This document shows positions 1 to 8,137 of a stretch of DNA of 64,000 nucleotides, piece by piece. The position numbers and the translations under genes are program-made. Positions within the stretch are counted from its first letter, which is position 1. Every line of letters begins with the position of its first letter. The DNA is from a virus: IMG/VR virus record IMGVR_UViG_3300029985_000693, positions 1-64,000 of that record; one strand, 5' to 3'. Below the pieces are notes generated by a model. That model did not search any database. It was not told the DNA's origin and was given only the letters and a program-made list of their open reading frames with translations.

Positions 1-1
1 G

Positions 2-391
2 GGAAAGTTCAACCATTTGACTATCGGAGAGGCAAATGAAAAATATATTACATATAATTTAGGTCAGGAAGTATTTGACTACGATAGCAAAGTGGATTGT
101 ATTTCCACGGACTTAGATGTTGCTTTACCTCAACTCTACCTAAAGCGTTTCTTTTCCCAAAACCAAATGGCTTTAATTGAAAATGCCTTTGAAAATGGAG
201 AGGGAGCCAATATGTATTGCTCCCTGAAAGAAGACAAGATGTATAATGCTTCTCAATATTTTCCAGAAGAATGTAAACCAAACGATCGTATCCGCCTATT
301 AATGGAAAATATCATCCTTAATAAGGGTGAATTTAAGCTTAACTTACTTCCCGTCAAGCGCAAGGGTAAGTGGGTTCTGGAAAAACAATAA
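2..391 (+). CDS. Unknown protein, 5'-truncated by the window edge
   Basis: The reading frame is open from the first complete codon of the window and ends at TAA 389-391. The first possible start inside the window is a TTG at 17 with no ribosome binding site before it, so the real start probably lies outside the window. The visible 129 codons encode a soluble mixed-charge protein with no recognisable motif, ending in a basic tail (VKRKGKWVLEKQ). It sits one base before the GMP reductase-like gene and is probably co-transcribed with it. No function can be assigned. Confidence 0.7.
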   Translation, partial: GKFNHLTIGEANEKYITYNLGQEVFDYDSKVDCISTDLDVALPQLYLKRFFSQNQMALIENAFENGEGANMYCSLKEDKMYNASQYFPEECKPNDRIRLLMENIILNKGEFKLNLLPVKRKGKWVLEKQ

Positions 392-392
392 A

Positions 393-1406
393 ATGAATAA
401 ACCAGATTTATCGTATGACGATGTAGTATTGAAGCCCCGATATTCGACTCTTAGGAGTCGGTCTGAAGCCGATACGTCTGTATCCATTAGTAATGGTATG
501 GGGAAGACTATCACCCTAAAGGTACCTGTGTTAAGTGCCAATATGGATACAATTACAGAGGTAGCCACCGCCAAGGCCATGCATGAAGCTGGAGGTTTGG
601 GATGTCTACATCGATACGCAGATGTGGATGTCACCCTTGCGTGGATTAAACAGCTAAAAGAACACAATACACCTCCATGTGTGTCTGTTGGGGTGGGTTC
701 TGGCGAAGTAGACAAGGCCAAGCTATATATAGAGGCAGGAGCACAGGTTGTTATTGTAGATATAGCTCATGCCCACTCAATACAAATGGGGGAAATGCTC
801 AATAAACTACATGGGTTACCGAACCGTAAGGATTTTATCCTTATTGGAGGGAATGTAGCCACCAAAGAAGCAGCTGTCTATTTAGTAGACAATGGATGTG
901 ACGTAATTAAGGTTGGTATCGGACCGGGTATCGTTTGTACTACTACCAATGTAACAGGGCACGGCCGTCCCCAATTTACCGCCGTGGAAGAATGTGTAAA
1001 TGCCGTTTCAGCCCTTTCTTACCGTAAAACAGTTAAGGTTATAGCTGATGGGGGCCTACGGAGCAGTGGAGATATTGTCAAGGCCCTAGCTGTTGGAGCG
1101 GACCTAGTTATGGTTGGAGGAATGCTAGCTGGCTGCGATGAATGCCCCAAAGACGCCCAAGGCCACACGGTCTACCGAGGTATGGCCAGTGCAGAGGCCC
1201 AACTAGATCACCACCGCTCAGTCCACAATGGAGCCCCAGAAGGAGTATCCAAGCCGGTTACACCTAAAGGTTCAATTGTCAAGGTCATGGAAACCATTGC
1301 TGGAGGTATTCGGTCGGGGATGAGTTACAGTGGTGCTAGAACCCTCAATGAATTAGTCAACAAGGCAGAATTTACAATAACTACCAGTAATTTCAACAAA
1401 AAGTAA
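393..1406 (+). CDS. guaC: GMP reductase / IMP dehydrogenase family enzyme
   Basis: A 337-residue TIM-barrel enzyme of the IMPDH/GMP reductase family, which interconverts IMP with GMP (NADPH) or XMP (NAD). It has the N-terminal signature SYDDVVLKP, the VPVLSANMDTITE segment and the catalytic-loop motif GIGPGIVCTT with the nucleophilic Cys near residue 182. There is no CBS pair, the length is close to bacterial GuaC (about 346), and the GGMLAGCDE segment resembles GMP reductase more than IMPDH, so GMP reductase is preferred. The ATG at 393 is chosen because it follows the previous stop by one base; an upstream in-frame ATG at 327 would overlap the preceding gene. The likely role is adjusting guanine nucleotide pools during infection. 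The exact reaction direction is inferred. Confidence 0.85.
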   Translation: MNKPDLSYDDVVLKPRYSTLRSRSEADTSVSISNGMGKTITLKVPVLSANMDTITEVATAKAMHEAGGLGCLHRYADVDVTLAWIKQLKEHNTPPCVSVGVGSGEVDKAKLYIEAGAQVVIVDIAHAHSIQMGEMLNKLHGLPNRKDFILIGGNVATKEAAVYLVDNGCDVIKVGIGPGIVCTTTNVTGHGRPQFTAVEECVNAVSALSYRKTVKVIADGGLRSSGDIVKALAVGADLVMVGGMLAGCDECPKDAQGHTVYRGMASAEAQLDHHRSVHNGAPEGVSKPVTPKGSIVKVMETIAGGIRSGMSYSGARTLNELVNKAEFTITTSNFNKK

Positions 1407-1409
1407 AAA

Positions 1410-1499
1410 ATGGAAATACTATTCATCAGTTTTGGTATAACAATTCTATTAGCTACGTTAATCCCTTTAATTGAACTATTTATCGATAAGAGGAAATAA
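1410..1499 (+). CDS. Small single-span membrane peptide (29 aa)
   Basis: An ATG three bases after the guaC-like stop opens 29 codons: MEILFISFGITILLATLIPL followed by a short charged end (IELFIDKRK). This is one hydrophobic segment of about 22 residues with a basic C-terminus, the usual form of a small phage membrane peptide. The ribosome binding site is weak, so translation may depend on coupling to the gene upstream. No family is recognised. Confidence 0.45.
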   Translation: MEILFISFGITILLATLIPLIELFIDKRK

Positions 1500-1500
1500 A

Positions 1501-1542
1501 ATGCTATTGACAATTTGTGCATTGGTCGGGTCCCAATTTTAA
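1501..1542 (+). CDS. Possible 13-aa leader peptide
   Basis: A very good ribosome binding site (AGAGGAAATAAA) sits directly before an ATG that opens 13 codons (MLLTICALVGSQF) and stops at TAA 1540-1542, inside the AATTTTAA box and seven bases before the kinase-like gene. It could be a translated leader that opens the small hairpin covering the next ribosome binding site. It is equally possible that the binding site is fortuitous. Confidence 0.3.
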   Translation: MLLTICALVGSQF

Positions 1543-1548
1543 AGGGTA
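1535..1548 (+). promoter_or_regulatory. AATTTTAA box before the kinase-like gene
   Basis: CCCAATTTTAAAGGG precedes the ATG at 1549. It is one instance of a recurrent AATTTTA box of the rightward region. Here CCC and GGG flank the box and can pair, placing the ribosome binding site (AAAGGG) in the hairpin arm. The role as promoter element, processing site or translational control element is inferred. Confidence 0.45.
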
Positions 1549-2832
1549 ATGGCTACCGTAGATATATTCAACACCCAAACCCAAGAGACTTTTGAACTAG
1601 AGGTCTCCAATTCGGAAGAGTTGGAGATCTATCTACGTAGAAATATTAAATTCCTTAACAATAATGTACCTTTTGGTAACTTAGCCAAATGTTTGCAACT
1701 AATAGAAGATGATGGTAATTATCTATTAGACTTCTCCAAAGCAGAAGAGTTGTTTGACTCAATTCCAACTCAAAACATACCAGAAGCCATAGAATCAGAC
1801 CTAAACAGCCACGCCCTTAGCAATTTAGGTAAATCAGAGTCTAGCGTACTGGAAGAAGAGTACGGTATCAAACCAGATAAATGGGCCAAAGTCCTAGGTA
1901 ATAATCTCAAACCATTTAACCCAAAATTAGTAGCACCAAAGGTTATAAGTCCTTGGAATCAGGACGGAATAACCTTCTCCAAAGCCATCAGATCTGCGTT
2001 TGATGCAAATAAAGTACATTACGTACATTTAGGTGGGAAGCACAGTAATGGTAGCATGGTAGCGTTTGATCCATCTACCAAAATACGTTACCTATTAAAG
2101 CCAGGATTTGGAGAGTCTTCTCCTGCGGCTGGTATTAGGGAAACCCCCTACACTCAATCTCAACGAGAAACGGCCTTTTACCATGCATCTGTTTCCATGG
2201 ATTTAGGTAATTATTTACCTGAATGCCAAATGTTGTTGTTTGATGGCAAGGAAGTTGCTTGCATAAAAATGCTTCCGGACTACTTTGTAAATTACGTGGA
2301 CTTCACTACTGAAGACCAGTTTTTAGGTAGAGAAGTTCTGGAAAACTATTTGGTTTCAGGAACCCTACATAAATGGGCTGTCATGGATTACGTTCTCGGG
2401 AACGTAGATAGGCACAGCTCCAACCTAATGGTGGGTAGACCCAAAGGCAACAGCAGCGACGGGAATAAAGGCGTCACTGTTCGCCTAATAGACCACGGTA
2501 GCACCTTGGCTGGTTTGGGTTTTGACCCAGCCAATGATCCTTCCAGCTATTTACCGTATTATTTACGTATGTGGAGTTCCATTTCCAAGTTCCAACGCTT
2601 GATCCCAAAAGACAGGTTTCACCAAATGCCCACAACTTCTTTGGAGGGTGAAAAGATTTTAAGAAACTGGTTCAAAGACCTTGATTTGGTTAAATTGGCA
2701 TGGGTGTTAGAATCTTATGGAATAAACCCCCAACCCATGATTGCCCGTGCGACCCAAATACACCTAAATATGGCAAACGGAAGGCTGGATGAGGCAATAA
2801 ACAAACTATGGGCTGGTTACGATAATCTTTAA
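1549..2832 (+). CDS. HipA/PI-kinase-like kinase-fold protein
   Basis: A 427-residue protein. Residues 1-130 show no known domain. The C-terminal part has hallmarks of the atypical kinase group that includes HipA and PI3/4-kinases: a likely ATP-binding lysine (YLLKPGFGES, K184), a QRETAFYHAS helix with the conserved Glu, the catalytic-loop motif GNVDRHSSN (285-292) and a metal-binding LIDHG (314-317). It would phosphorylate a protein or lipid; the substrate is unknown. It lies between the GMP reductase gene and virion genes and is probably expressed late, so it may be packaged or act on virion or host proteins. Family assignment rests on motifs only. Confidence 0.65.
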   Translation: MATVDIFNTQTQETFELEVSNSEELEIYLRRNIKFLNNNVPFGNLAKCLQLIEDDGNYLLDFSKAEELFDSIPTQNIPEAIESDLNSHALSNLGKSESSVLEEEYGIKPDKWAKVLGNNLKPFNPKLVAPKVISPWNQDGITFSKAIRSAFDANKVHYVHLGGKHSNGSMVAFDPSTKIRYLLKPGFGESSPAAGIRETPYTQSQRETAFYHASVSMDLGNYLPECQMLLFDGKEVACIKMLPDYFVNYVDFTTEDQFLGREVLENYLVSGTLHKWAVMDYVLGNVDRHSSNLMVGRPKGNSSDGNKGVTVRLIDHGSTLAGLGFDPANDPSSYLPYYLRMWSSISKFQRLIPKDRFHQMPTTSLEGEKILRNWFKDLDLVKLAWVLESYGINPQPMIARATQIHLNMANGRLDEAINKLWAGYDNL

Positions 2833-2835
2833 TAT

Positions 2836-3147
2836 ATGGAAATATCAGACAAACAAATCAAAGGCAAACCCAAAGTTGTAGGAAGTACCGAAAATGGACC
2901 GGTACTGTCTATGACCACAAAGGGTGGATTGCATTTAATCCTAGGAATGAATAAGGGCGGCAAGACCGAAACTTTAGCTATGGGTTCGCATCCTGCACTT
3001 GCAAGGCATATAGCCTCCAAAAAAGCCGATATTACGTGGAATTCATTAGAAAAATCAGAAGCTAGGGATACCGAAACATTTAAAGAACTAATCCCTAAAT
3101 ACGAAAAACTAACTGACGAAATTAGAGAATTAGAAAACAAGGAATAA
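2836..3147 (+). CDS. Unknown small protein (103 aa)
   Basis: A 103-residue soluble protein beginning three bases after the kinase-like gene and ending immediately before the next ATG, so it is tightly packed into the operon. The N-terminal half is rich in Gly and Lys; the C-terminal 40 residues are charged and helical in character (ELIPKYEKLTDEIRELENKE), a likely coiled coil. No family is recognised. Position suggests a minor virion or assembly protein. Confidence 0.7.
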   Translation: MEISDKQIKGKPKVVGSTENGPVLSMTTKGGLHLILGMNKGGKTETLAMGSHPALARHIASKKADITWNSLEKSEARDTETFKELIPKYEKLTDEIRELENKE

Positions 3148-4002
3148 ATGGCTCCCAAGAACACCATTACCACAACGCCTATGCCTTATAGCGGGATAAT
3201 GCCCGCTTTCAATCCTGACGATTTTGCGGCTTTCATTGATTCAAATGGAGTAGAGCTTATTCATTATAAGGCCATACCTTGTCCCGTAGGGCTTGAAGAT
3301 GAACAAGATTCTGTTCACAAGAACCATGTACCCCATGCTGGATGCAGTAACGGTTACATATTCATAGAAGCTGGCTGTTTGGTCGCCACCTTCAATAACG
3401 CCCCAAATTTATGGAACCTAGGTGATACCGGACTAGTTTCGGGTTCTACCTGTATGGTTACATTTCCTTTTACTTATACGGATGGAATTACACCCGTAGT
3501 AATAGCCGTACAAGATAGATTTTATCTAAAAGATATACAATGCTATGTTACCTCCCAGCAAAGGTTCCAACGTGGCAACGGTACAACTGATTTCTTACAC
3601 TTTCCCCCAGAATACATAGAATATATCTTTGATTCCAAGGGTTTGCAATACTTGTCTACGGATTATAGCGTTACTCAGGGCTCTCTTCTTTGGGTAGGAA
3701 ACAGACCTGCTGAAGGTACTATTTGTGCCATTAGGTATTTATACCGCCCTTTTTGGTATGCAGCGAGATTATTACACGAAATTCGCGTAGCCAGAACAGA
3801 AAATATGGTTACAGGTGAAAGAGGGCTTACTAGAATGCCTTATTCAGCCCTTTGTAATCGTGAGAACGTAGGTAGAAATGAATATACTCAAATTAACCCA
3901 AATCAAATTGTTCCGCCAAGAGCTATTTTGCCACCCAACCAACGAAATAATTTTTTATCTGGTAAATCACCAAGCTCTATAAGTGAAATAGAGGAAGAAT
4001 AA
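3148..4002 (+). CDS. Probable virion structural protein (connector or neck region)
   Basis: A 284-residue protein with a good ribosome binding site (AAGGAATAA) overlapping the end of the preceding gene. It has many aromatic residues and prolines, a beta-rich middle, and a Pro/Asn-rich C-terminal tail. Two His/Cys clusters (HKNHVPHAGC near residues 56-66; a second Cys-containing stretch about 15 residues on) could bind metal. Similar-sized proteins sit in the head-to-tail connector block of large myoviruses, but I do not recognise a named family. It is followed directly by a homing endonuclease gene. Confidence 0.6.
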   Translation: MAPKNTITTTPMPYSGIMPAFNPDDFAAFIDSNGVELIHYKAIPCPVGLEDEQDSVHKNHVPHAGCSNGYIFIEAGCLVATFNNAPNLWNLGDTGLVSGSTCMVTFPFTYTDGITPVVIAVQDRFYLKDIQCYVTSQQRFQRGNGTTDFLHFPPEYIEYIFDSKGLQYLSTDYSVTQGSLLWVGNRPAEGTICAIRYLYRPFWYAARLLHEIRVARTENMVTGERGLTRMPYSALCNRENVGRNEYTQINPNQIVPPRAILPPNQRNNFLSGKSPSSISEIEEE

Positions 4003-4003
4003 A

Positions 4004-4735
4004 ATGATAGTATATGGATTAGTTTATGCTCTATTGGATCCTTTTGGAAAAATTAGATATATAGGTCAAACATGCGATACAATAGAGCAGAGATTTAAAG
4101 AACACCTATTTCCTTCAAATCTTAAAAATTTAGATCACAAAACCAATTGGATAAAATCATTATTATCAAAAAACCAAAAACCTACGATAAGATTGCTTCA
4201 AGATAATATTCCTGTAAAATTCATAGAAACCAAAGAAAAACAATGGGATATGACTATTATTGATACCACTGAAACAGAATGGATTCGTCTATATAAACTA
4301 ATTGGCGCAAAATTAACCAATAGCACAAATGGAGGGGGAGGTCAGCATGGAAGAATCCCAAGTAAAGAAACTTTACGTAAAATGTCTGAATCTCATAAGG
4401 GTAAAAACAATGGACCCGTAGCTGCTGCTAATATATCAAAAGCCTTAACAGGAAAGAAGAGAGCCCCATTTACAAAAGAACACAAAAGGAATATAGCGAT
4501 AGGAGCTACAGGTAAGCTTCAATCAGAAGAATCAAAATATAAAAAATCAGTTACCTTGAAAGCAAACCAAAAGAACACAGAACATCTACGTAAGCTATCG
4601 GAAGCAAGGAGGGGTGTGCCGCAAAGTCCAGAATTAATAGCAAAAAGAGTGGCTTCCTGTAAACTAACTCTTGAAAGAAACAAAAAAAAGAAAATAGATG
4701 CAATAAATGCTATATTTTCTTTTTTAATGTCTTAA
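4004..4735 (+). CDS. GIY-YIG homing endonuclease with NUMOD3 motifs
   Basis: A 243-residue free-standing homing endonuclease. The GIY-YIG core is at residues 4-23 (YGLVYALLDP...IRYIGQT), followed by the conserved Arg segment (QRFKEHL). The C-terminal half has NUMOD3-type DNA-binding motifs, seen as repeats of the form S-K-E-T-x-x-K-M-S-x-S-x-x-G (RIPSKETLRKMSESHKGK; APFTKEHKRNIAIGATGK; the later LRKLSEARRG). Such enzymes cut cognate alleles lacking the gene and so spread by repair. The ATG overlaps the ribosome binding site region AGAGGAAGAATAAA. It is AT-richer than its neighbours and lies between two virion genes, as expected for a mobile insertion. Confidence 0.88.
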   Translation: MIVYGLVYALLDPFGKIRYIGQTCDTIEQRFKEHLFPSNLKNLDHKTNWIKSLLSKNQKPTIRLLQDNIPVKFIETKEKQWDMTIIDTTETEWIRLYKLIGAKLTNSTNGGGGQHGRIPSKETLRKMSESHKGKNNGPVAAANISKALTGKKRAPFTKEHKRNIAIGATGKLQSEESKYKKSVTLKANQKNTEHLRKLSEARRGVPQSPELIAKRVASCKLTLERNKKKKIDAINAIFSFLMS

Positions 4736-4740
4736 ACCGC

Positions 4741-4756
4741 AATTTTACCACTAAAT
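4741..4756 (+). promoter_or_regulatory. AATTTTA box before the gene at 4757
   Basis: AATTTTACCACTAAAT directly precedes the ATG at 4757 and no Shine-Dalgarno sequence is visible between them. It is an exact instance of the recurrent box of the rightward region. Confidence 0.45.
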
Positions 4757-5584
4757 ATGAAAGATTCTCAATTTCTACAACTTTTCATTGGTAAAGAAGG
4801 AGCCCAAGCCCTTTCTAAGTCTGCGCGCGCAATCCCCTCTATAAATACCGTTATAGCGCCAACAGTACTTTCCACCTGGATCAGCTTAGTTGAGAACTTC
4901 GATGGGGAGGTCCTGGGTAAATCCATTAAATTCCAAAAGAACGAAGATGGGACATATAATGGTTCAGTTCAATTTTCAAAAGGGATGTCTATAGATTTTA
5001 CCCTAAAGGACATTTTTTACGTGGTATCAGCTATTGCTGTAGCCCATGACTTAACAGGCGATATTGGAAATATCAAAAAAACAGACTTAACTGCTTTAAA
5101 TAAGACTATTTCTGCCTTAGTAACACATACTCTTAATAAATCCCAAATGGTAGGAATAAATGCTGGTTTGGCGGCAAAACCACTAGCTGCAATGACTCCT
5201 ACTCCTCCTAGTCCACCATCAATGAAACCCTTGGGAGCTAAGGCTCAAATACCAGGGATGCCCAAAGCGGATCCTTCCTTGTTGGCCAGTCAAGGGGTAC
5301 CCCCCAATGAAATTCATTCCCCCAGTAGCTCTACGGGAACTAGTAGCTTGGGTACCATGAAATTACCTTCCTTGAAGTTGAAGAAGTCAGAAATAGTAGA
5401 CAAATGTGGGATATGTGCCACCAAGCATTTCAAGGAAGACGTACTCAAGGGATGTCTCTGTATTCGGGGATTGCTCAAAACCACAACCGTCGAACTCAAA
5501 GAAGACACCTATGTATTGGTAAATACTAATAATTTAGGTTTAAGTGATTTTGGTTTTATAGCAGACGCCTTGAAGGGTTTTTAA
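4757..5584 (+). CDS. Unknown protein with C-terminal cysteine cluster (275 aa)
   Basis: A 275-residue protein in three parts: a folded N-terminal region (1-130), a Pro/Ser-rich linker (about 140-205) with PTPPSPPSMKP and SPSSSTGTSSLG, and a C-terminal module containing four cysteines (DKCGICATKHFKEDVLKGCLC), a likely zinc site. The modular build with a disordered linker is common in phage proteins that hold two partners together. No family is recognised. It ends two bases before the next ATG. Confidence 0.65.
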   Translation: MKDSQFLQLFIGKEGAQALSKSARAIPSINTVIAPTVLSTWISLVENFDGEVLGKSIKFQKNEDGTYNGSVQFSKGMSIDFTLKDIFYVVSAIAVAHDLTGDIGNIKKTDLTALNKTISALVTHTLNKSQMVGINAGLAAKPLAAMTPTPPSPPSMKPLGAKAQIPGMPKADPSLLASQGVPPNEIHSPSSSTGTSSLGTMKLPSLKLKKSEIVDKCGICATKHFKEDVLKGCLCIRGLLKTTTVELKEDTYVLVNTNNLGLSDFGFIADALKGF

Positions 5585-5586
5585 TA

Positions 5587-6108
5587 ATGGAAAAATCTAA
5601 AGAAAAATCAACCAAAGGTCCCCATAAGTGGATGGACAAATATGTCTTAGTAGACAAAGACGACTCAGCCTCTCTCGATAGGGACAGTGCTGTTGGTGAA
5701 TTTCACAACAAACTCCCCAGAGAGGTAGCCGAAAAGGAAGCTTACCATAAATACACCCAAAAGGTCCATCAAGACGGGGCAATACACCACTTAAAGGGAA
5801 TGAAGGCTGCTGAAGCTACTGGAAATAAAGAAGCCAAAGAGTCCCATGGGTTAAAACTATATCTACATCTTAAGGCTTTGGGTGGAGATCAAACAGAATT
5901 AGCATCTAAAATCAAGGCTTTGGCGGATGAAGACACATCTACCGGTACTTATAAGTTTCAAAGCCATTCTGGGGATGATCTTTTACAAGACTGCCTATCA
6001 AAAACAGAAACAAAAGACTATTTGCGTGAATTACTTAAAAATATGACCAAAAAACTTATCCAGAACGTCTTACAAGACAACAATCTTAATCATAATGAAA
6101 TCAAATAA
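5587..6108 (+). CDS. Unknown charged virion-region protein, C-terminus replaced by an HNH insertion
   Basis: A 173-residue, Lys/His/Asp-rich helical protein with no recognised family. Its last residues (after RELLK near position 149) run NMTKKLIQNVLQ and overlap the start of the HNH endonuclease gene by 14 bases. Just after that HNH gene, at 7294-7344, an orphan in-frame fragment reads ELLKEMVGNLAKAIKK-stop, which repeats the ELLK junction. The simplest reading is that the HNH gene inserted near the 3' end of this gene and supplied a new C-terminus, leaving the original one stranded. The protein probably remains functional, with a changed tail. Confidence 0.65.
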   Translation: MEKSKEKSTKGPHKWMDKYVLVDKDDSASLDRDSAVGEFHNKLPREVAEKEAYHKYTQKVHQDGAIHHLKGMKAAEATGNKEAKESHGLKLYLHLKALGGDQTELASKIKALADEDTSTGTYKFQSHSGDDLLQDCLSKTETKDYLRELLKNMTKKLIQNVLQDNNLNHNEIK

Positions 6109-7303
6109 AAAATACAAATGTGATATTTTAGACGGAACAAGGATCGGAAGATTGACTGTAGTCGAAAAATTAATAGAAAAGACTAAAAATGGTTCTTTGA
6201 AATATTTATGTAAATGTGATTGTGGCAATCAAAAAATCATAAAAGGAGCCAACCTTTATTCAACAAAAACAATTAAGGCGACACAAAGTTGTGGTTGTTT
6301 ACAAAGGGAATCAATCAAATTAATATTTAAAGACTTAGAAATTATAGAAATTGGTAGCAGGGTGGGTCAAGTAACTATATTAAAAGAACTAGAGATTCGC
6401 AATAAGAATGGAAGTAAATACTTTTTATGTAAATGCGATTGCGGTAAAGAGATAAAGACAACAGCGACAAGACTTAGAATCAAACATAAAAGTTCTGCGA
6501 AATATTCAACCATAGAAAGTTGTGGATGTTTAAGAAGCGAACGACGGTTATCTGGCGGCAAAAATCCGCCTGGGTTAAATATCATTAACAAGCTTGTTAG
6601 TGATTATATCACTGGGGCGAAACATAGAGGATATAGCAATACGCTCACCTGGGATGAGCATGTGTATTTATTTAAACAAAACTGTTATTATTGTAATTTA
6701 CCTCCATCGAATATTTTAAAAGCATATAATTCAAGTTATATTTATTCCGGTATTGATAGAATCGATAATACTATTGGATATACTATAGATAATGTTGTCT
6801 CATCTTGCAAGAAATGTAATATAGCAAAGTTCTCTGGCACACAGTTGAATTTCATTAAATGGATTAAGAGTTTATACGAATTTAAAGAAACAACGAACAT
6901 TTTAATTGATTTCGATCCAAAATTCAGAGCATTGAATCAATTAATCAGTAAATACAAAACTTCAGCAAAACAAAGGAAACTAAAATATGATTTAGACAAA
7001 GAAACAGCAATTTTCCTTTTCAAAGGGGCATGTATTTATTGTAAAAAATCGCCATACAGAATATTCAAGATAAGAGCAAAGAAAGAATATTTATATGTCT
7101 ATAACGGTATAGATAGAGTTGATAACCGTCAAGGATATATTAAGGAAAATGTTGTTTCTTGCTGCACACAATGTAATTATAGTAAAAGGGATTTGTCAGT
7201 ACAAGAATTTAAAGATTGGACATTGAGAGCATACAACCATATGAAATCTAATGGTATTTTTGATAAAATAAAGCCCAAAGACAATATTTACAAGAACTTT
7301 TGA
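6095..7303 (+). CDS. Tandem HNH homing endonuclease (402 aa)
   Basis: A free-standing endonuclease of duplicated design. Residues 1-160 carry two copies of a zinc-ribbon-like unit (CKCDCGNQKIIKGA...SCGCL and CKCDCGKEIKTTA...SCGCLR). The second half carries two HNH-like modules, each with CxxC, a GIDRIDN or GIDRVDN core and a following CxxC (NCYYC...SCKKC; ACIYC...CCTQC). The double HNH could give two active sites in one chain. Strong AT bias and codon use unlike the flanking genes support recent transfer. It overlaps the gene at 5587 by 14 bases and is followed by that gene's stranded 3' end. Confidence 0.85.
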   Translation: MKSNKKYKCDILDGTRIGRLTVVEKLIEKTKNGSLKYLCKCDCGNQKIIKGANLYSTKTIKATQSCGCLQRESIKLIFKDLEIIEIGSRVGQVTILKELEIRNKNGSKYFLCKCDCGKEIKTTATRLRIKHKSSAKYSTIESCGCLRSERRLSGGKNPPGLNIINKLVSDYITGAKHRGYSNTLTWDEHVYLFKQNCYYCNLPPSNILKAYNSSYIYSGIDRIDNTIGYTIDNVVSSCKKCNIAKFSGTQLNFIKWIKSLYEFKETTNILIDFDPKFRALNQLISKYKTSAKQRKLKYDLDKETAIFLFKGACIYCKKSPYRIFKIRAKKEYLYVYNGIDRVDNRQGYIKENVVSCCTQCNYSKRDLSVQEFKDWTLRAYNHMKSNGIFDKIKPKDNIYKNF

Positions 7304-7344
7304 AAGAAATGGTCGGAAATCTGGCCAAAGCAATAAAGAAGTAA
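7294..7344 (+). pseudogene. Stranded original 3' end of the gene at 5587
   Basis: In the frame GAA CTT TTG AAA the sequence reads ELLKEMVGNLAKAIKK followed by TAA. ELLK matches the residues of the gene at 5587 just before its sequence diverges (RELLKNM versus ELLKEM). It has no start codon and overlaps the end of the HNH gene, so it is read as a displaced exon-like remnant. The assignment is inferred from this short match. Confidence 0.55.
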
Positions 7345-7379
7345 AGCAATAATCTTATTTACAGGAGATTTAAACAATT

Positions 7380-8051
7380 ATGGCAAATAACATTCGAAGT
7401 GCTACAGCGTCAATGGTTAATACGGGCAGCTACGACGGTCTATGCGTACTAAGCAGTGCAGACGCTTTTGACGTTGGGGCTACAGTGAGTATTACCTCAA
7501 CGGTATACCCCCAACCCAACAATCTAGTAATTCTGGCTAAAAATGGAAGCATCCTCACCCTTGGTCTTCCCAATGGTGGTGGTCTAGCCAATTTAAGCCA
7601 ATACTTCTGCCCTCCGATTGACACCGTTACGGTCCAGCAATCAGCCGGTCCTGGTCCTGGCAGCGGTGGCTACAACATTTTCCCTGGTACTCCGGGTCAA
7701 AACTTTTACGGTAATTTCGGTCTAACCCTTGGACCGGACGTTGGAAGTTCAGCTGTTGGTTCAACCTATTGGTCTCTAGCGGCTCTTGCCGATGCGACTA
7801 CGGGTGATGCTCTTATTTGGGTTGCGGCCACTGCTGGTTATAACGCTCCGGCTTGGGGTGCGTCTCAAGTAATTCAAGCTAGCATGCAACGAGCCTCGGG
7901 CGGTAACGTATATGTTGCCCTAAATAGCGGAACGACCAATAGCGGTCAGACCCCTACCGGAACTACTACTTTTACCGGTACAGACGGTATCACTTGGCAA
8001 TTCTTAGCCACTGCGACACCCGCAACCTTCACTCAAATCGGTATCAAATAA
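7380..8051 (+). CDS. Virion surface or decoration-type protein (223 aa)
   Basis: A 223-residue protein low in charge and rich in Gly, Thr and Ala, beta in character. It has a clear ribosome binding site (AGGAG, spacing about 11) and the AATTATGGC start context shared with the sheath and other abundant virion genes. It is followed by a strong intrinsic terminator, which suggests high and separately controlled expression. It is paralogous to the gene at 8138: both have GNF/GYF-x(n)-TGP/LGPD, a DALIW or DSIIW strand, an NMQR or SMQR segment and GTDGITW near the C-terminus. It is probably an abundant virion protein; its exact location on the particle is not evident. Confidence 0.65.
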   Translation: MANNIRSATASMVNTGSYDGLCVLSSADAFDVGATVSITSTVYPQPNNLVILAKNGSILTLGLPNGGGLANLSQYFCPPIDTVTVQQSAGPGPGSGGYNIFPGTPGQNFYGNFGLTLGPDVGSSAVGSTYWSLAALADATTGDALIWVAATAGYNAPAWGASQVIQASMQRASGGNVYVALNSGTTNSGQTPTGTTTFTGTDGITWQFLATATPATFTQIGIK

Positions 8052-8077
8052 AATTTAATTAAGGTAAATCTCCTGTG

Positions 8078-8117
8078 AAAGGGTTCTGGGTTTAAACACC
8101 TAGAACCTTTTCTATTT
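8078..8117 (+). terminator. Rho-independent terminator after the gene at 7380
   Basis: A 14-bp stem (8078-8091 with 8098-8111; core GGTTCTGGGT/ACCTAGAACC, one G-T pair) closes a 6-base loop and runs into a T-rich tract (TTTTCTATTT). It lies 26 bases after the stop codon of the preceding gene. Confidence 0.85.
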
Positions 8118-8124
8118 GGGGAAT

Positions 8125-8137
8125 AATCTTTAAGCAT
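8125..8137 (+). promoter_or_regulatory. AATCTTTAA variant of the rightward box
   Basis: AATCTTTAAGCAT directly precedes the ATG at 8138, downstream of the terminator, where new transcription would be needed. The same variant occurs at 17862 before the sheath gene. Function is inferred. Confidence 0.35.

Noticed and set aside
344-721. Minus-strand open frame opposite the GMP reductase gene
   Set aside because: The plus-strand frame has intact enzyme motifs; the antisense product is low in motif content and has no ribosome binding site.
1506-1542. TTGACA upstream of the AATTTTAA box as a -35/-10 pair
   Set aside because: The spacing is 22 bases and no other AATTTTA box has a TTGACA-like sequence upstream.
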